Source of the DNA: Clostridiales bacterium
GTDB taxonomy: Bacteria > Bacillota > Clostridia > Oscillospirales > CAG-272
Assembly (NCBI GenBank): GCA_004554105.1
Contig: SFNW01000022.1
Location: 1 to 20,062 of the forward strand
Direction: 5' to 3'
Length of the DNA: 20,062 nt
Both the position numbers and the translations under genes were made by a program. Below are positions 1 through 8,140 of this stretch, piece after piece. Within the stretch, counting starts at the first letter, position 1. Every line of letters begins with the position of its first letter. The notes beneath the pieces are model-generated. The model did not search any database and was not told the DNA's origin. It worked only from the letters and a program-made list of their open reading frames with translations.

Positions 1-8
1 GTGGCGAC

Positions 9-1265
9 ATGAAAGAAAACCTTTGCTTCGGAAAAGCGGATATTCTGCTCCCGAATTTTTTAAGCGACGCGAAACAGTGTGAAAAATGGGCGGTTGTCGC
101 CTGTGACCAGTTCACCGGCGAGCCGGAATACTGGCAGCGGGCGGAGAACTTTGTCGGCGATGCGCCGAGCACGCTGCGCCTGATTTTGCCCGAAGCCTTC
201 CTCGGCAGGGACAATGAAGCGCGCCTTCTTCAGATTTCCGCGGCGATGCGGGACTATCGGAAGAATGTCCTTGAAACCTACAAGAATGCGCTGATTTATG
301 TGCGGCGCACGCAGTCGGACGGGAAAATTCGCCGCGGCATCGTCGGCGCGGTTGACCTTGAAGCATACGACTATGCGGTTGGCTCGACCTCGCACATTCG
401 CGCGACCGAGGGGACTGTACTTGAGCGAATTCCGCCGCGTGTCGCGGTGCGCAGAGCCGCGACGCTCGAAGCGCCGCATGTCATGCTGCTGATTGACGAC
501 CCCAAGGACGGTGTAATCGGTGCGCTTGAAGCGCGGCACGGTGAGATGCAAAAACTCTATGACTTTGAACTGATGCAGGGCGGCGGCAGACTGGAGGGCT
601 ATCTGCTTGACGGCGGCACGGCAGATGCGGCACTTGACAGAATGACGGCACTGTTTGCCGAAAACGGCTCGGAGCTGTTCTTCGCCGTCGGTGACGGCAA
701 CCATTCGCTCGCCAGTGCAAAGGCGCGGTATGAGGAAATCAAGATGCAGCTCGGCGCCGACGCGGCGAAGCGTCACCCGCTGCGCTACGCGCTCTGCGAG
801 GTGGTCAATCTGCATGACACCGCGCTTGAATTTGAGCCGATTTACCGCCTTGTAGAGACCGACGCGCCCGAAGAATTGCTTTGCGCGCTGCGTGAACACG
901 GCAAAAGCTGCGGCGCGGGGAAACAGTTCGTAGAGTATGTCGGCGCGGCGGGAAACGGCAGAATCGACCTCGGGGCGGGGACGCACACACTGACGGTCGG
1001 CACGCTGCAAAAATTCCTCGACGCATATATCAAAGCGCACGGCGGCATCACGGTCGATTACATACACGGAGAGAAAACGCTGCGGCGGCTTGCCGCAAAG
1101 CCGGGGCGAATCGGCTTTTTGTTCGACGGCATCCGCAAGGAGGAGCTGTTTCCCTCGGTCGAGGCGGACGGCGCGCTGCCGCGCAAAACCTTTTCAATGG
1201 GACACGCCGAGGACAAACGCTACTATATGGAGTGCCGGGAAATAACAGAATCAAACGGGCAATGA
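9..1265 (+). CDS. DUF1015 family protein
   Basis: This 418-residue cytoplasmic protein matches the DUF1015 family, whose biochemical role is not established. Family hallmarks are visible: the N-terminal stretch with WAVVACDQFTGEPEYW (about residues 27-42), a PSTLRLILPE segment near residue 53, and the GDGNHS signature at residues 228-233. There is no signal peptide or membrane segment. The length is normal for clostridial members, so the gene looks complete. No ribosome binding site fits in the eight visible upstream bases. The start reads ATGA, and the other frame reads GTG-GCG-ACA-TGA from base 1, so an upstream gene probably ends at base 12 with a 4-base overlap and translational coupling. 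In many clostridia I recall this family lying next to serine-biosynthesis genes (serC/serA), but that is memory and the neighbour is outside the window. The gene is closed by a strong terminator. Confidence 0.88.
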   Translation: MKENLCFGKADILLPNFLSDAKQCEKWAVVACDQFTGEPEYWQRAENFVGDAPSTLRLILPEAFLGRDNEARLLQISAAMRDYRKNVLETYKNALIYVRRTQSDGKIRRGIVGAVDLEAYDYAVGSTSHIRATEGTVLERIPPRVAVRRAATLEAPHVMLLIDDPKDGVIGALEARHGEMQKLYDFELMQGGGRLEGYLLDGGTADAALDRMTALFAENGSELFFAVGDGNHSLASAKARYEEIKMQLGADAAKRHPLRYALCEVVNLHDTALEFEPIYRLVETDAPEELLCALREHGKSCGAGKQFVEYVGAAGNGRIDLGAGTHTLTVGTLQKFLDAYIKAHGGITVDYIHGEKTLRRLAAKPGRIGFLFDGIRKEELFPSVEADGALPRKTFSMGHAEDKRYYMECREITESNGQ

Positions 1266-1267
1266 CC

Positions 1268-1299
1268 AAAACCGAACGGGAATTTTCCCGTTCGGTTTT
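1268..1299 (+). terminator. Rho-independent terminator after the DUF1015 gene
   Basis: A perfect inverted repeat, AAAACCGAACGGGAA (1268-1282) and TTCCCGTTCGGTTTT (1285-1299), has a GC-rich core of CCGAACGGG pairing with CCCGTTCGG. The T-run is at 1296-1300, with another T-rich stretch just after. It begins two bases after the stop codon and separates this gene from spoIIGA. The A-run on the left arm means it could also act on the other strand, but no minus-strand gene lies there. Confidence 0.9.
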
Positions 1300-1333
1300 T
1301 CATATCTTTTTATTACAAAATAATCGCGCAGGA

Positions 1334-1367
1334 CACGACAGGGTTTTGCCGCCGCGCGGTCTACAAT
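1334..1367 (+). promoter_or_regulatory. Candidate Spo0A-dependent spoIIG-type promoter
   Basis: A good -10 element, TACAAT, lies at 1362-1367, twenty bases before the spoIIGA start. No -35 element is found at normal spacing. Instead CACGACA at 1334-1340 (TGTCGTG on the other strand) matches five of seven bases of the Spo0A box TGTCGAA. It sits 21 bases upstream of the -10, where a widely spaced -35 would be. The Bacillus subtilis spoIIG promoter has a similar layout, with an overlong spacer and Spo0A boxes over the -35 region. The predicted leader would be only about 13 bases. One imperfect 7-base match is weak evidence alone. Confidence 0.35.
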
Positions 1368-1386
1368 GGTGGCATGAGGTGATTGT

Positions 1387-2241
1387 ATGGTTCGCGTCAT
1401 CTACGGAGACGTTTTGCTGCTCGTGGATTTCTGCATGAATTGCTTTGCGCTTTACATAACGGGATTTTTTCTCCGCCGCCGCATCAAGGGGCTCTGCCTT
1501 GTCGGCGCGGCTTTGCTCGGCGGAATCTACAACGTCGCCGAGATTATGCTGAATACCGACAATCTGCTTGCCAAGGCGACAAGCCTTGCGGTCGGACTTC
1601 TGATGTGCTACGTCGCGTTCGGCGGGTATAAATTTCTGCGCTCGGCTTTGATTTTCTTTGCCGTGTCCGCGCTGCTCGGCGGCTTGATGTACGGTGCGTA
1701 CTATTTGCTCGGCAGTTTTCATTCCGATTTGTTCGGCAACCCGCGCGGGTATTCGTATACGCATATTCCGCTTTGGCTGTTTGCAACGCTTGCCGCCGTC
1801 AGTTTTGTTTTGGCGGTCGTCTTCTCCAAACTCGGGCGGGACGTGACCGACAAGCGGGAGGCGGAGATTGTTGTCGAAAACAAAGATGAAAAACGTCAGC
1901 TGCATTTATTGCTCGATTCGGGCAATCTCGTTCGCGAGCCGATCAGCGGCAAGTATGTTATTTTGGTCGGCATCGACGCGGCGATGCCGCTGCTCTCTGC
2001 CGAAGAAATCCGCGCACTGCGCGAGGGCGACGCCGAGTTTTTGCTGCGGCGGCGATTTCGCCTGATTTGTGCGACCGGCGTTGACGGCGTGCGGCGGACG
2101 CTGTACGGCTTTGCGCCGAAAAAGATTGTTTTGACCGACGGCAAGCGGCAGGCGGAACTTGACGCCTATATTGCCGTATCGCCGACCGAGCGCGGCTTCG
2201 GCGGCTTTGACGGCATCGCACACCCGTCCCTGATTGCATAA
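1387..2241 (+). CDS. spoIIGA: SpoIIGA, pro-sigma-E processing aspartic protease
   Basis: SpoIIGA is the membrane protease that removes the pro-sequence of sigma-E in the mother cell after asymmetric division. The 284-residue protein has about five hydrophobic segments in its N-terminal half (roughly residues 8-29, 35-55, 62-80, 84-105 and 126-147), then a soluble C-terminal domain. That domain carries the aspartic-protease motif LLLDSGN at about residues 174-180, with the likely catalytic Asp177, followed by a conserved REPISGKYV stretch. The length is slightly below the roughly 309 residues of the B. subtilis protein. GAGGTGA at 1376-1382 sets the ATG start. The gene is followed directly by sigE, whose ribosome binding site overlaps the spoIIGA stop codon, so the protease and its substrate are made together. 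Confidence 0.95.
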   Translation: MVRVIYGDVLLLVDFCMNCFALYITGFFLRRRIKGLCLVGAALLGGIYNVAEIMLNTDNLLAKATSLAVGLLMCYVAFGGYKFLRSALIFFAVSALLGGLMYGAYYLLGSFHSDLFGNPRGYSYTHIPLWLFATLAAVSFVLAVVFSKLGRDVTDKREAEIVVENKDEKRQLHLLLDSGNLVREPISGKYVILVGIDAAMPLLSAEEIRALREGDAEFLLRRRFRLICATGVDGVRRTLYGFAPKKIVLTDGKRQAELDAYIAVSPTERGFGGFDGIAHPSLIA

Positions 2242-2251
2242 GGAGGCAACC

Positions 2252-2968
2252 GTGAAAAACTTACTGATTCGGATCAAACTGTTTTTTATCAGGCTGAAAA
2301 TCAAGATTCTGCGCTCCTACGATTCGACCTTTTATGTCAACGGCGCAGATACGCTGCCCCCGCCGCTCAGCGCGGCGGAGGAGAGCGAGGCACTGAGTGC
2401 TGCCGCGCACAGCAGCCGCTACCGCAGTCTGCTGATCGAACACAATCTGCGGCTTGTCGTCTATATCGCGAAAAAATTCGAGAGTACCGGCATCGGCATC
2501 GAAGATTTGGTTTCCATCGGTACAATCGGACTGATTAAGGCAATCAACACCTTTAAGGCGGAGAAGAACAACAAACTCGCGACCTACGCCTCGCGCTGCA
2601 TCGAAAACGAGATTCTGATGTACATTCGCAAAAACAGCGCAAAGCGTTGCGAGGTCTCCATCGAAGAGCCGCTCAGCGTCGATTGGGACGGCAACGAACT
2701 TTTGCTTTCCGATGTTCTCGGCAGCGACGAGGACATGGTGTACCGCAACCTTGAAAACACCGAGGAAAAGCGCGTTCTCCGCGCCGCGGTCGAGTCGCTT
2801 TGCCCGCGCGAAAAACTGATTATAGAACTGCGCTACGGGCTGAAAAGCGGCGGCGAAAAAACGCAGAAAGAGGTCGCCGATATGCTCGGCATTTCGCAGT
2901 CTTACATCTCCCGACTTGAAAAGAAAATCATTTCAAGGCTGAAATGCGAGGTCGCGGGAAAAATATAG
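2252..2968 (+). CDS. sigE: Pro-sigma-E, early mother-cell sporulation sigma factor
   Basis: This 238-residue protein is sigma-E, which directs early mother-cell transcription during sporulation. The first ~27 residues are a basic, amphipathic pro-sequence. The following FYVNG segment lines up with the region cleaved in B. subtilis, and the conserved LPPPLS follows. Region 2 is visible as [22 protein letters not shown] and [18 protein letters not shown]. Region 4.2 is the helix-turn-helix [22 protein letters not shown] near the C terminus. The start is taken as GTG at 2252 because AAGGAGG (2240-2246) lies five bases upstream. An in-frame ATG at 2234 would place that Shine-Dalgarno sequence inside the coding region. 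spoIIGA is immediately upstream. The sigG gene that often follows sigE is absent, and rpmE comes next. Confidence 0.96.
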   Translation: MKNLLIRIKLFFIRLKIKILRSYDSTFYVNGADTLPPPLSAAEESEALSAAAHSSRYRSLLIEHNLRLVVYIAKKFESTGIGIEDLVSIGTIGLIKAINTFKAEKNNKLATYASRCIENEILMYIRKNSAKRCEVSIEEPLSVDWDGNELLLSDVLGSDEDMVYRNLENTEEKRVLRAAVESLCPREKLIIELRYGLKSGGEKTQKEVADMLGISQSYISRLEKKIISRLKCEVAGKI

Positions 2969-2990
2969 CGAAAAATATTTGCAAAAACAC

Positions 2991-3019
2991 TTGATTTTTT
3001 GAAAAGTATATGGTAACAT
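2991..3019 (+). promoter_or_regulatory. Vegetative sigma-A-type promoter of rpmE
   Basis: TTGATT at 2991-2996 and TAACAT at 3014-3019 are separated by 17 bases. A TGG at 3011-3013 directly before the -10 adds an extended -10 element. The predicted start is near 3026, giving a leader of about 33 bases before rpmE. The surrounding stretch is strongly AT-rich compared with flanking genes. It lets a ribosomal protein gene be transcribed in growing cells although it follows a sporulation operon. Confidence 0.72.
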
Positions 3020-3058
3020 AGAGCGTACTGTGATTACGAATGCAATGAGGTGAGAAAA

Positions 3059-3262
3059 ATGAAGCAGGGTATTCATCCGGAATATAAAGTGATTACCGTA
3101 AAGTGTGCGTGCGGCGCAGAGTACACCACGCGTTCGACCAAGGACGACGTTAAGGTTGAAATTTGCTCCAAGTGCCATCCTTTCTTCACGGGCAAGCAGA
3201 AGTTCGTTGATGCCGGCGGACGCGTTGACAAGTTCAAGAAGCGTCTCAGCATGGTAAAATAA
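3059..3262 (+). CDS. rpmE: 50S ribosomal protein L31 (zinc-binding type)
   Basis: L31 is a small protein of the large ribosomal subunit at the central protuberance. The 67-residue product carries the zinc-binding cysteines of the C+ form: Cys16 and Cys18 (KCACGAEY), then Cys36 and Cys39 ([10 protein letters not shown]). The conserved [11 protein letters not shown] follows. Start choice: AGGTGA at 3048-3053 lies five bases before the ATG at 3059. An in-frame GTG at 3050 lies inside that ribosome binding site and is rejected. The gene has its own promoter upstream and a terminator immediately downstream, so it is probably monocistronic. Zinc-dependent regulation, seen for L31 paralogues elsewhere, cannot be judged here because only this copy is visible and no Zur-like site was recognised. 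Confidence 0.96.
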   Translation: MKQGIHPEYKVITVKCACGAEYTTRSTKDDVKVEICSKCHPFFTGKQKFVDAGGRVDKFKKRLSMVK

Positions 3263-3279
3263 GCGACAGTATCGGCTTG

Positions 3280-3329
3280 AAACGGGTAAGTGAACGCTTT
3301 GCGGTCATTTGCCCGTTTGTTTTGTTTTT
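3280..3329 (+). terminator. Rho-independent terminator after rpmE
   Basis: AAACGGGTAAGTGA (3280-3293) pairs with TCATTTGCCCGTTT (3305-3318) with two G-T pairs. The 11-base loop can itself form CGC-TTT-GCG. GTTTTGTTTTT follows at 3319-3329. The ribosome binding site of hflX starts one base later. I see no convincing separate promoter for hflX, so some read-through past this terminator is likely. Confidence 0.85.
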
Positions 3330-3340
3330 GGGGGGATTCT

Positions 3341-4594
3341 ATGAACGAAAATCAGATTTCGGACGCGGTGCTTGTCGGCGTTGCGAAAAAGGGCGTTGAC
3401 AACGGCGAGTGCGAACGCAGTCTCGACGAACTTGAACGCCTGCTTGACACGGCGGGCGGCAGGACGTTCGCAAAAATGATACAATCCAAGGAGACCGAAA
3501 ATCCGAAAACCTGCATCGGCAGCGGCAAGCTCGAGGAGTTGAAAACGCTGTGCAAGGACAACGGAATCGGGCTTGTCGTCTTTGACACCGAACTGTCGCC
3601 GTCGCAGATTCGCAACATCGAGGACGCGCTTGACGGCGTCGATGTCATCGACCGCAGTATGCTGATTCTCGATATATTCGCGCTGCACGCGACGACGGCG
3701 GAGGGGAAATTGCAGGTTGAACTTGCGCAGCTTAAATATACCGCGCCGCGCCTTATCGGCAAGGGCAAGCAGCTTTCCCGTCAGGAGGGGCGTATCGGCA
3801 CGCGCGGACCGGGCGAATCCAAACTTGAGACCGACCGTCGGCATCTGGCGCAGCGCGCCGCCGCGCTTGAGGAGGCACTTCGGGAGGTTGAACGCACGCG
3901 AGCGACCATGCGCGCGGCACGCGAGCGCAGCGGACTGAAAAAGGTCGCCATTGTCGGGTATACCAACGCCGGCAAGTCGACGCTGCTCAACCGTCTGACC
4001 GACGCGGGCGTGCTTGCGGAGAACAAACTGTTCGCCACGCTCGACCCGACGACGCGCCGCCTTGAATTGCCGGGAGGCACCGAGGTGCTGCTCTCGGACA
4101 CGGTCGGCTTTATCCGCAAATTGCCGCACCATTTGGTCAAGGCGTTCCGCTCGACGCTGGACGAGCTGCGCTATGCGGATATTTTGGTCGTACTGGCGGA
4201 CGCTTCGGACAGCGAGTGCGAGGAGCAGCTTCGCGTGACCGACAACCTGATTGCGCAGCTCGGCGCAGGGGACAAGCCTGTGCTTTATGCGTTCAACAAA
4301 GCCGACCTCGCCGAGGACGGTATGGCGTTTATCAGCGGTGAGACGCAGAACGCCGTTTTTATCTCGGCGCTGACCGGCATGGGCATCGACCGGTTTCTTG
4401 CCGTGCTCGAAGAACTCGCCAAGCAGGGGACGCGCCGCTGCACGCTGCGCATTCCGATGGCGGAGCAGGGAATTCTGAATCAGCTCTACCGTTTTGCAAC
4501 GGTTGAAGATGTGCGCTACGAGGCGGATTTTGCCGAGGTGACGGCGGTGCTCGACACCCGCGCGCAGGGGATGTTCAAAAAATACATCGTATAA
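3341..4594 (+). CDS. hflX: HflX, ribosome-associated GTPase
   Basis: HflX is a translational GTPase-family protein that binds the 50S subunit and can split or rescue stalled or hibernating ribosomes. The 417-residue product has the N-terminal HflX domain, including the conserved GPGESKLETDRR at about residues 157-168, then a helical linker and the G domain. The G domain shows G1 GYTNAGKS (206-213), G3 DTVG (253-256), G4 NKAD (319-322) and G5 SAL (342-344). The length is typical of Firmicute members. The start at 3341 is chosen because GGGGGGA at 3330-3336 lies just upstream. An earlier in-frame GTG at 3290 would begin inside the rpmE terminator. A YigZ-family gene follows after 11 bases, suggesting co-transcription. 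Confidence 0.95.
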   Translation: MNENQISDAVLVGVAKKGVDNGECERSLDELERLLDTAGGRTFAKMIQSKETENPKTCIGSGKLEELKTLCKDNGIGLVVFDTELSPSQIRNIEDALDGVDVIDRSMLILDIFALHATTAEGKLQVELAQLKYTAPRLIGKGKQLSRQEGRIGTRGPGESKLETDRRHLAQRAAALEEALREVERTRATMRAARERSGLKKVAIVGYTNAGKSTLLNRLTDAGVLAENKLFATLDPTTRRLELPGGTEVLLSDTVGFIRKLPHHLVKAFRSTLDELRYADILVVLADASDSECEEQLRVTDNLIAQLGAGDKPVLYAFNKADLAEDGMAFISGETQNAVFISALTGMGIDRFLAVLEELAKQGTRRCTLRIPMAEQGILNQLYRFATVEDVRYEADFAEVTAVLDTRAQGMFKKYIV

Positions 4595-4605
4595 GGAAAG
4601 ACAAG

Positions 4606-5241
4606 ATGACAAATCGGGAGAGTTTGGCGGCGTATGTCACGCTCGGCGGCGAGGGAACTGCCGTTTTCGAGGAAAAACGCTCGGAATTTATCGGATATGC
4701 CGCGCATATTGCAAACGAGGCGGAAGCACAGGCGTTTGTCAAGCGCATCAAGGCAAAGCACCACGACGCGCGGCATAACGTGTTCGCCTATGTCTGCGGC
4801 GACAGCGTGCAGCGTTACAGCGACGACGGTGAACCGCAGGGGACGGCGGGCATTCCGGTGCTTGACGTGATTCGCAAAAGCGGAATTACCGACGCCTGCA
4901 TTGTCGTCACGCGCTATTTCGGCGGCATTCTGCTCGGCGCGGGCGGGCTGGTGCGCGCGTATACCGCCGCCGCTAAGGCGGCGGTCGACGATGCGGGTAT
5001 CGTGACTTATGAGCAATATGTCGAGCTTCGCGTTGTCCTTTCCTACGGCGATTACCGCAAGCTGCTTGCCAAGCTGCCCGCGTTCGGCACGCTGACCGAC
5101 GCGACCGATTTTGCAAGCGAGGTGACGCTGGACATCGCCATGAAAGCGACCGAGGAAGCACGCTTCCGCGACGCGGTGCGCGAGCTGTTTGCGGGGCGCG
5201 TGGCGGTGGAAAAACGCGGCGAACGCTATGATAAGCAATAA
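4606..5241 (+). CDS. YigZ/IMPACT family protein (UPF0029)
   Basis: This 211-residue cytoplasmic protein belongs to the YigZ family, related to eukaryotic IMPACT. A role in translation control is suspected for relatives but is not settled. The signature segments are clear: SDDGEPQGTAG at residues 72-82 and TRYFGGILLGAGGLVRAY at 102-119, followed by the smaller C-terminal domain of the family. The length is normal (about 200-215). AAGGAAAG at 4593-4600 provides the ribosome binding site and overlaps the hflX stop codon, so the two genes probably form an operon. A hairpin follows the stop codon. Confidence 0.92.
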   Translation: MTNRESLAAYVTLGGEGTAVFEEKRSEFIGYAAHIANEAEAQAFVKRIKAKHHDARHNVFAYVCGDSVQRYSDDGEPQGTAGIPVLDVIRKSGITDACIVVTRYFGGILLGAGGLVRAYTAAAKAAVDDAGIVTYEQYVELRVVLSYGDYRKLLAKLPAFGTLTDATDFASEVTLDIAMKATEEARFRDAVRELFAGRVAVEKRGERYDKQ

Positions 5242-5254
5242 TTTTCAAAAAAAT

Positions 5255-5290
5255 TACGCACAAAAGAGGAGTTTCCCTTTTTTGTGCGTA
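5255..5290. terminator. Hairpin after the YigZ-family gene, probable terminator
   Basis: TACGCACAAAAGAGG (5255-5269) pairs with CCTTTTTTGTGCGTA (5276-5290) through 15 base pairs including one G-T, around a six-base loop. Downstream on the plus strand is TATTATTG rather than a clean T-run, while seven A's precede the stem. It is therefore a better terminator in the minus direction, though no minus-strand gene is nearby. The most likely use is ending the hflX operon just ahead of the dgt promoter. Confidence 0.55.
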
Positions 5291-5295
5291 TATTA

Positions 5296-5323
5296 TTGTC
5301 GTAAAATGAACGAAACTTATAAT
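5296..5323 (+). promoter_or_regulatory. Sigma-A-type promoter of the dgt-dnaG-sigA operon
   Basis: A perfect -10 element, TATAAT at 5318-5323, is preceded at 16 bases by TTGTCG (5296-5301), which matches four of six -35 consensus positions. The predicted start near 5330 leaves a short leader before dgt. It lies directly after the hairpin that closes the previous operon. Confidence 0.65.
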
Positions 5324-5346
5324 TCGGACCGAAAGAAGGGATAATT

Positions 5347-6363
5347 ATGGCGGAAAGGATCGCCGACATTTTTCTTGAGCGAGAGGAGCAGACACTTTCC
5401 CCCTATGCGTTTTTGACGAAGAATACGCGAGGACGCGATTATCCTTATGTGCCTTGCGAAAACCGCACCGAATTTCAGCGCGACCGCGACAGGATTATCC
5501 ATTCCAAGTCGTTCCGCCGCATGATGCACAAGACACAGGTCTTTCTGTTTCCCGCGGACGAGCATTACCGCACGCGCATGACGCACACGCTCGAAGTGAC
5601 GCAGGTCGCGCGGATTATTGCGCGCGCGCTGCGGCTCAACGAGGATTTGACCGAAGCCGCCGCACTCGGACACGACCTCGGACACACGCCGTTCGGACAC
5701 GCGGGCGAGGTCGCCATGCAGCAGTGCTTTTCGCCCAATTTTACGCATTATAAGCAGAGCGTGCGCGTGGTTGAAAAACTCGAAAAAGACGGGCAGGGGC
5801 TGAACCTGACCTGGGAGGTGCGCGACGGTATTCTCAACCACACGGGCAAGTGCATGGCTTCGACGCTGGAGGGCGTCATTGTGAAGTTTGCCGACCGCAT
5901 CGCCTATATCAATCACGACATCGACGACGCCTGCCGCGCGGGGATTCTTTCGCTCGACGATATTCCGAAAGAACTGCTCGAGGTGCTCGGACGGGGACAC
6001 AGCGAGCGCATCAACCGCATGGTGACTTCGGTCATTACCGCGAGCGAGGGTAAGCCCGAGATCGCGTTTACCGATGAAGTCGGCGAGGCGACGATGGCGC
6101 TGCGCAAATTCCTGTTTGAGAATGTCTACACCAATCCGCTTGCCAAGTCCGAGGACAACAAGGCGCAGGAATTGCTTGCGCGTCTCTTTGAGTATTACGT
6201 CAAGCACCCCGATGAAATGCCCGAGCTTTACTATCGGAATACGAAAAACGAGCCGGTCGAGCGCTGCGTCTGCGACTTTGTCGGCGGCATGACCGACCGC
6301 TATGCGATTGACCGCTATACCGAGTTGTTTATTCCGCAGGTTTGGCGAGGCAAGCAGCTATGA
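5347..6363 (+). CDS. dgt: Deoxyguanosinetriphosphate triphosphohydrolase-like HD protein
   Basis: This 338-residue protein is a dGTPase-like member of the HD phosphohydrolase superfamily. Such enzymes hydrolyse deoxynucleoside triphosphates to the nucleoside and triphosphate, helping to control dNTP pools. Metal-binding HD residues are visible: His80 (RTRMTHT), His109-Asp110 (GHDLGHTPFGH) and Asp183 (FADRIAYINHDID). The N-terminal SKSFRRMMHKTQVF is characteristic of the dGTPase branch. GAAGGGA at 5335-5341 sets the start. The gene overlaps dnaG by four bases (ATGA), so the two are translationally coupled. A dgt-dnaG-sigA order is familiar in clostridia. The exact nucleotide preference cannot be read from sequence. 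Confidence 0.93.
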   Translation: MAERIADIFLEREEQTLSPYAFLTKNTRGRDYPYVPCENRTEFQRDRDRIIHSKSFRRMMHKTQVFLFPADEHYRTRMTHTLEVTQVARIIARALRLNEDLTEAAALGHDLGHTPFGHAGEVAMQQCFSPNFTHYKQSVRVVEKLEKDGQGLNLTWEVRDGILNHTGKCMASTLEGVIVKFADRIAYINHDIDDACRAGILSLDDIPKELLEVLGRGHSERINRMVTSVITASEGKPEIAFTDEVGEATMALRKFLFENVYTNPLAKSEDNKAQELLARLFEYYVKHPDEMPELYYRNTKNEPVERCVCDFVGGMTDRYAIDRYTELFIPQVWRGKQL

Positions 6364-8114
6364 TTGACAACAATATCGTCGAAGAAATCAAGTCGCGCAA
6401 CGATATTGTCGATTTGATTTCCTCGTATGTCAGCTTAAAGCGGGCAGGCTCGAATATGCTCGGGCTTTGTCCGTTCCATTCGGAAAAAACGCCGTCCTTT
6501 ACGGTCTTTCCGGCACGGCAGGGCTATTATTGCTTCGGCTGCGGTGCGGGCGGTGACGCGATTACCTTCGTGCGGCAGATTGAAAACCTCGAATATGTCC
6601 CCGCGCTGGAATTTTTGGCGAAGCGGGTCGGCATTACGATTCCCGCCGACATGACGCGGCGCGGCGACGGCTTTGACCGCACGCGTATGCTGAATATGAA
6701 CAAAGAGGCGGCGCGCTTTTTCCGCGAATGTCTGTTTGACCCCGAAATCGGCGCGCCTGCGCGCGCTTATTTTGAAAAGCGCGCGCTGAGCACTGCGACG
6801 ATCAAGCATTTCGGACTCGGCTTTTCGCCGCCGGGCTTCTCGGCGCTGACCAAGCATCTGCACGACCTCGGCTACACCGACGCCGAGATGACGGCGGGCT
6901 TCTTATGCGGGCGAAGCAAAAAGACCGGCGCGCCGTTTGACTATTTCCGCAACCGTATCATGTTTCCCATTATCGATGTGTCGGGCAATGTCATCGCGTT
7001 CGGCGGTCGCGTCATGGACGACTCGACGCCGAAGTACCTCAACTCATCGGACACTCCCGTGTTCAAAAAGAGCCGCAATCTGTTTGCGCTCAACTTTGCG
7101 CGGACGGCGTGCGCCGAGGAAATGGTACTTTGCGAGGGCTACATGGACGTCATCGCCATGCACGCCGCGGGCTTTACCAATGCGGTCGCCACGCTCGGCA
7201 CCGCGCTGACGCCCGAGCAGGCGCGGATCATGTCGCGGTATACCAAGCGGGTTTTGATTTCCTACGACAGCGACGCCGCAGGGCAGAAAGCCGCCAACCG
7301 CGCCATCGCTATTCTCGGCGAGGTGGGTCTGGACGTCCGCGTTTTGAAAATCGACGGGGCAAAAGACCCCGATGAGTTCATCAAAAAGTTCGGCGCGGAT
7401 AAATTTCGCGCACAGCTCGCGGGCAGCGCAGGGAAGTTTGATTACAACATGAACAGCGTGCTTGCGCGCTATGACGTTTCGACGCCCGACGGTAAAATCA
7501 AGGCGTGCGCCGAACTGGCGGAGTTGATTGCCGGCATCTATTCGAGCGCAGAACGCGAGGTTTACATCGCCGCGGCTTCGGGGCGGCTCGACATTCCGGC
7601 AGAGAGTATTCGCGCCGACATCGAGCGCAAGATACGAAAACGAAAAAGCGAGTATAAAAAGCAGCAGTCGCAGAAAATCGTGCGGCAGAGCGCCGGCTAC
7701 GGTGACCGCGTCAACCCCGATTACGCAAAGAATCTTGCCGCCGCCAAGGCGGAGGAAGCCGTCCTCGGTATGCTGCTCTTATACCCCGAGCACCGTGAGG
7801 CGGTGCGCCTCGGCAAGGTGAAACTTACCGCAGAGGATTTCTTCACCGAATTCGGCAAGCGCGTGTTCGGCGCGATTGCCGAAAACGATCAGGACGGCAC
7901 GTTCAGCCCGTCTGTCCTCGGACAGTACTTCACGCCCGAGGAGGAGGGGCGCATCACGCGCATGCAGCTTTCCAGAAGCGAACTCAGCGACAACGGCGCA
8001 GCGGTGTTTGCCGAGAGTGTCGCCGCGCTGCGGCGCGAACGCCTCGCCGGCGAGGAAACCGGCGACGGTGTTGAAGACCTTTTGGATATTATCAAGGAAA
8101 AACGAAATACATAG
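6360..8114 (+). CDS. dnaG: DNA primase
   Basis: DnaG synthesises RNA primers at the replication fork and works with the replicative helicase. The 584-residue product has the N-terminal CHC2 zinc domain with Cys37, His40, Cys58 and Cys61. The RNA-polymerase domain includes FGGRVMDDSTPKYLNSSDTP (about 214-233). The Toprim core has Glu259 in CEGYMDV and the acidic pair Asp303/Asp305 in YDSDAAG. The C-terminal region after about residue 400 would contact the helicase. The start is taken as ATG at 6360, overlapping the dgt stop, with GCGAGG at 6345-6350 upstream. A TTG at 6342 in the same frame is possible but lacks a better ribosome binding site and would extend the normal N terminus. sigA follows 26 bases later. 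Confidence 0.96.
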   Translation: MIDNNIVEEIKSRNDIVDLISSYVSLKRAGSNMLGLCPFHSEKTPSFTVFPARQGYYCFGCGAGGDAITFVRQIENLEYVPALEFLAKRVGITIPADMTRRGDGFDRTRMLNMNKEAARFFRECLFDPEIGAPARAYFEKRALSTATIKHFGLGFSPPGFSALTKHLHDLGYTDAEMTAGFLCGRSKKTGAPFDYFRNRIMFPIIDVSGNVIAFGGRVMDDSTPKYLNSSDTPVFKKSRNLFALNFARTACAEEMVLCEGYMDVIAMHAAGFTNAVATLGTALTPEQARIMSRYTKRVLISYDSDAAGQKAANRAIAILGEVGLDVRVLKIDGAKDPDEFIKKFGADKFRAQLAGSAGKFDYNMNSVLARYDVSTPDGKIKACAELAELIAGIYSSAEREVYIAAASGRLDIPAESIRADIERKIRKRKSEYKKQQSQKIVRQSAGYGDRVNPDYAKNLAAAKAEEAVLGMLLLYPEHREAVRLGKVKLTAEDFFTEFGKRVFGAIAENDQDGTFSPSVLGQYFTPEEEGRITRMQLSRSELSDNGAAVFAESVAALRRERLAGEETGDGVEDLLDIIKEKRNT

Positions 8115-8140
8115 TGCCTTTGGCATGAAAGGAAAACGGA

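Noticed and set aside
2234..2251. ATG start six codons upstream for sigE
   Set aside because: It would encode the AAGGAGG Shine-Dalgarno inside the gene; GTG at 2252 is correctly spaced and gives the pro-sequence length seen in B. subtilis.
3290..3340. Earlier in-frame start for hflX
   Set aside because: It lies inside the rpmE terminator hairpin and adds a Phe/Trp-rich tail foreign to HflX; ATG 3341 has its own ribosome binding site.
3305..4612. Long minus-strand open frame antisense to hflX (about 435 codons)
   Set aside because: It mirrors the GC-rich third positions of hflX, has no recognisable domain and an Arg/Leu/His-rich composition typical of shadow frames.
6342..6359. TTG start six codons upstream for dnaG
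   Set aside because: The ATG at 6360 gives the normal DnaG N terminus and the common ATGA overlap with dgt; the TTG has no better ribosome binding site.
8115..8125. Small hairpin TGCC-TTT-GGCA between dnaG and sigA
   Set aside because: Only four base pairs and no T-run; too weak to be a terminator or regulatory element.
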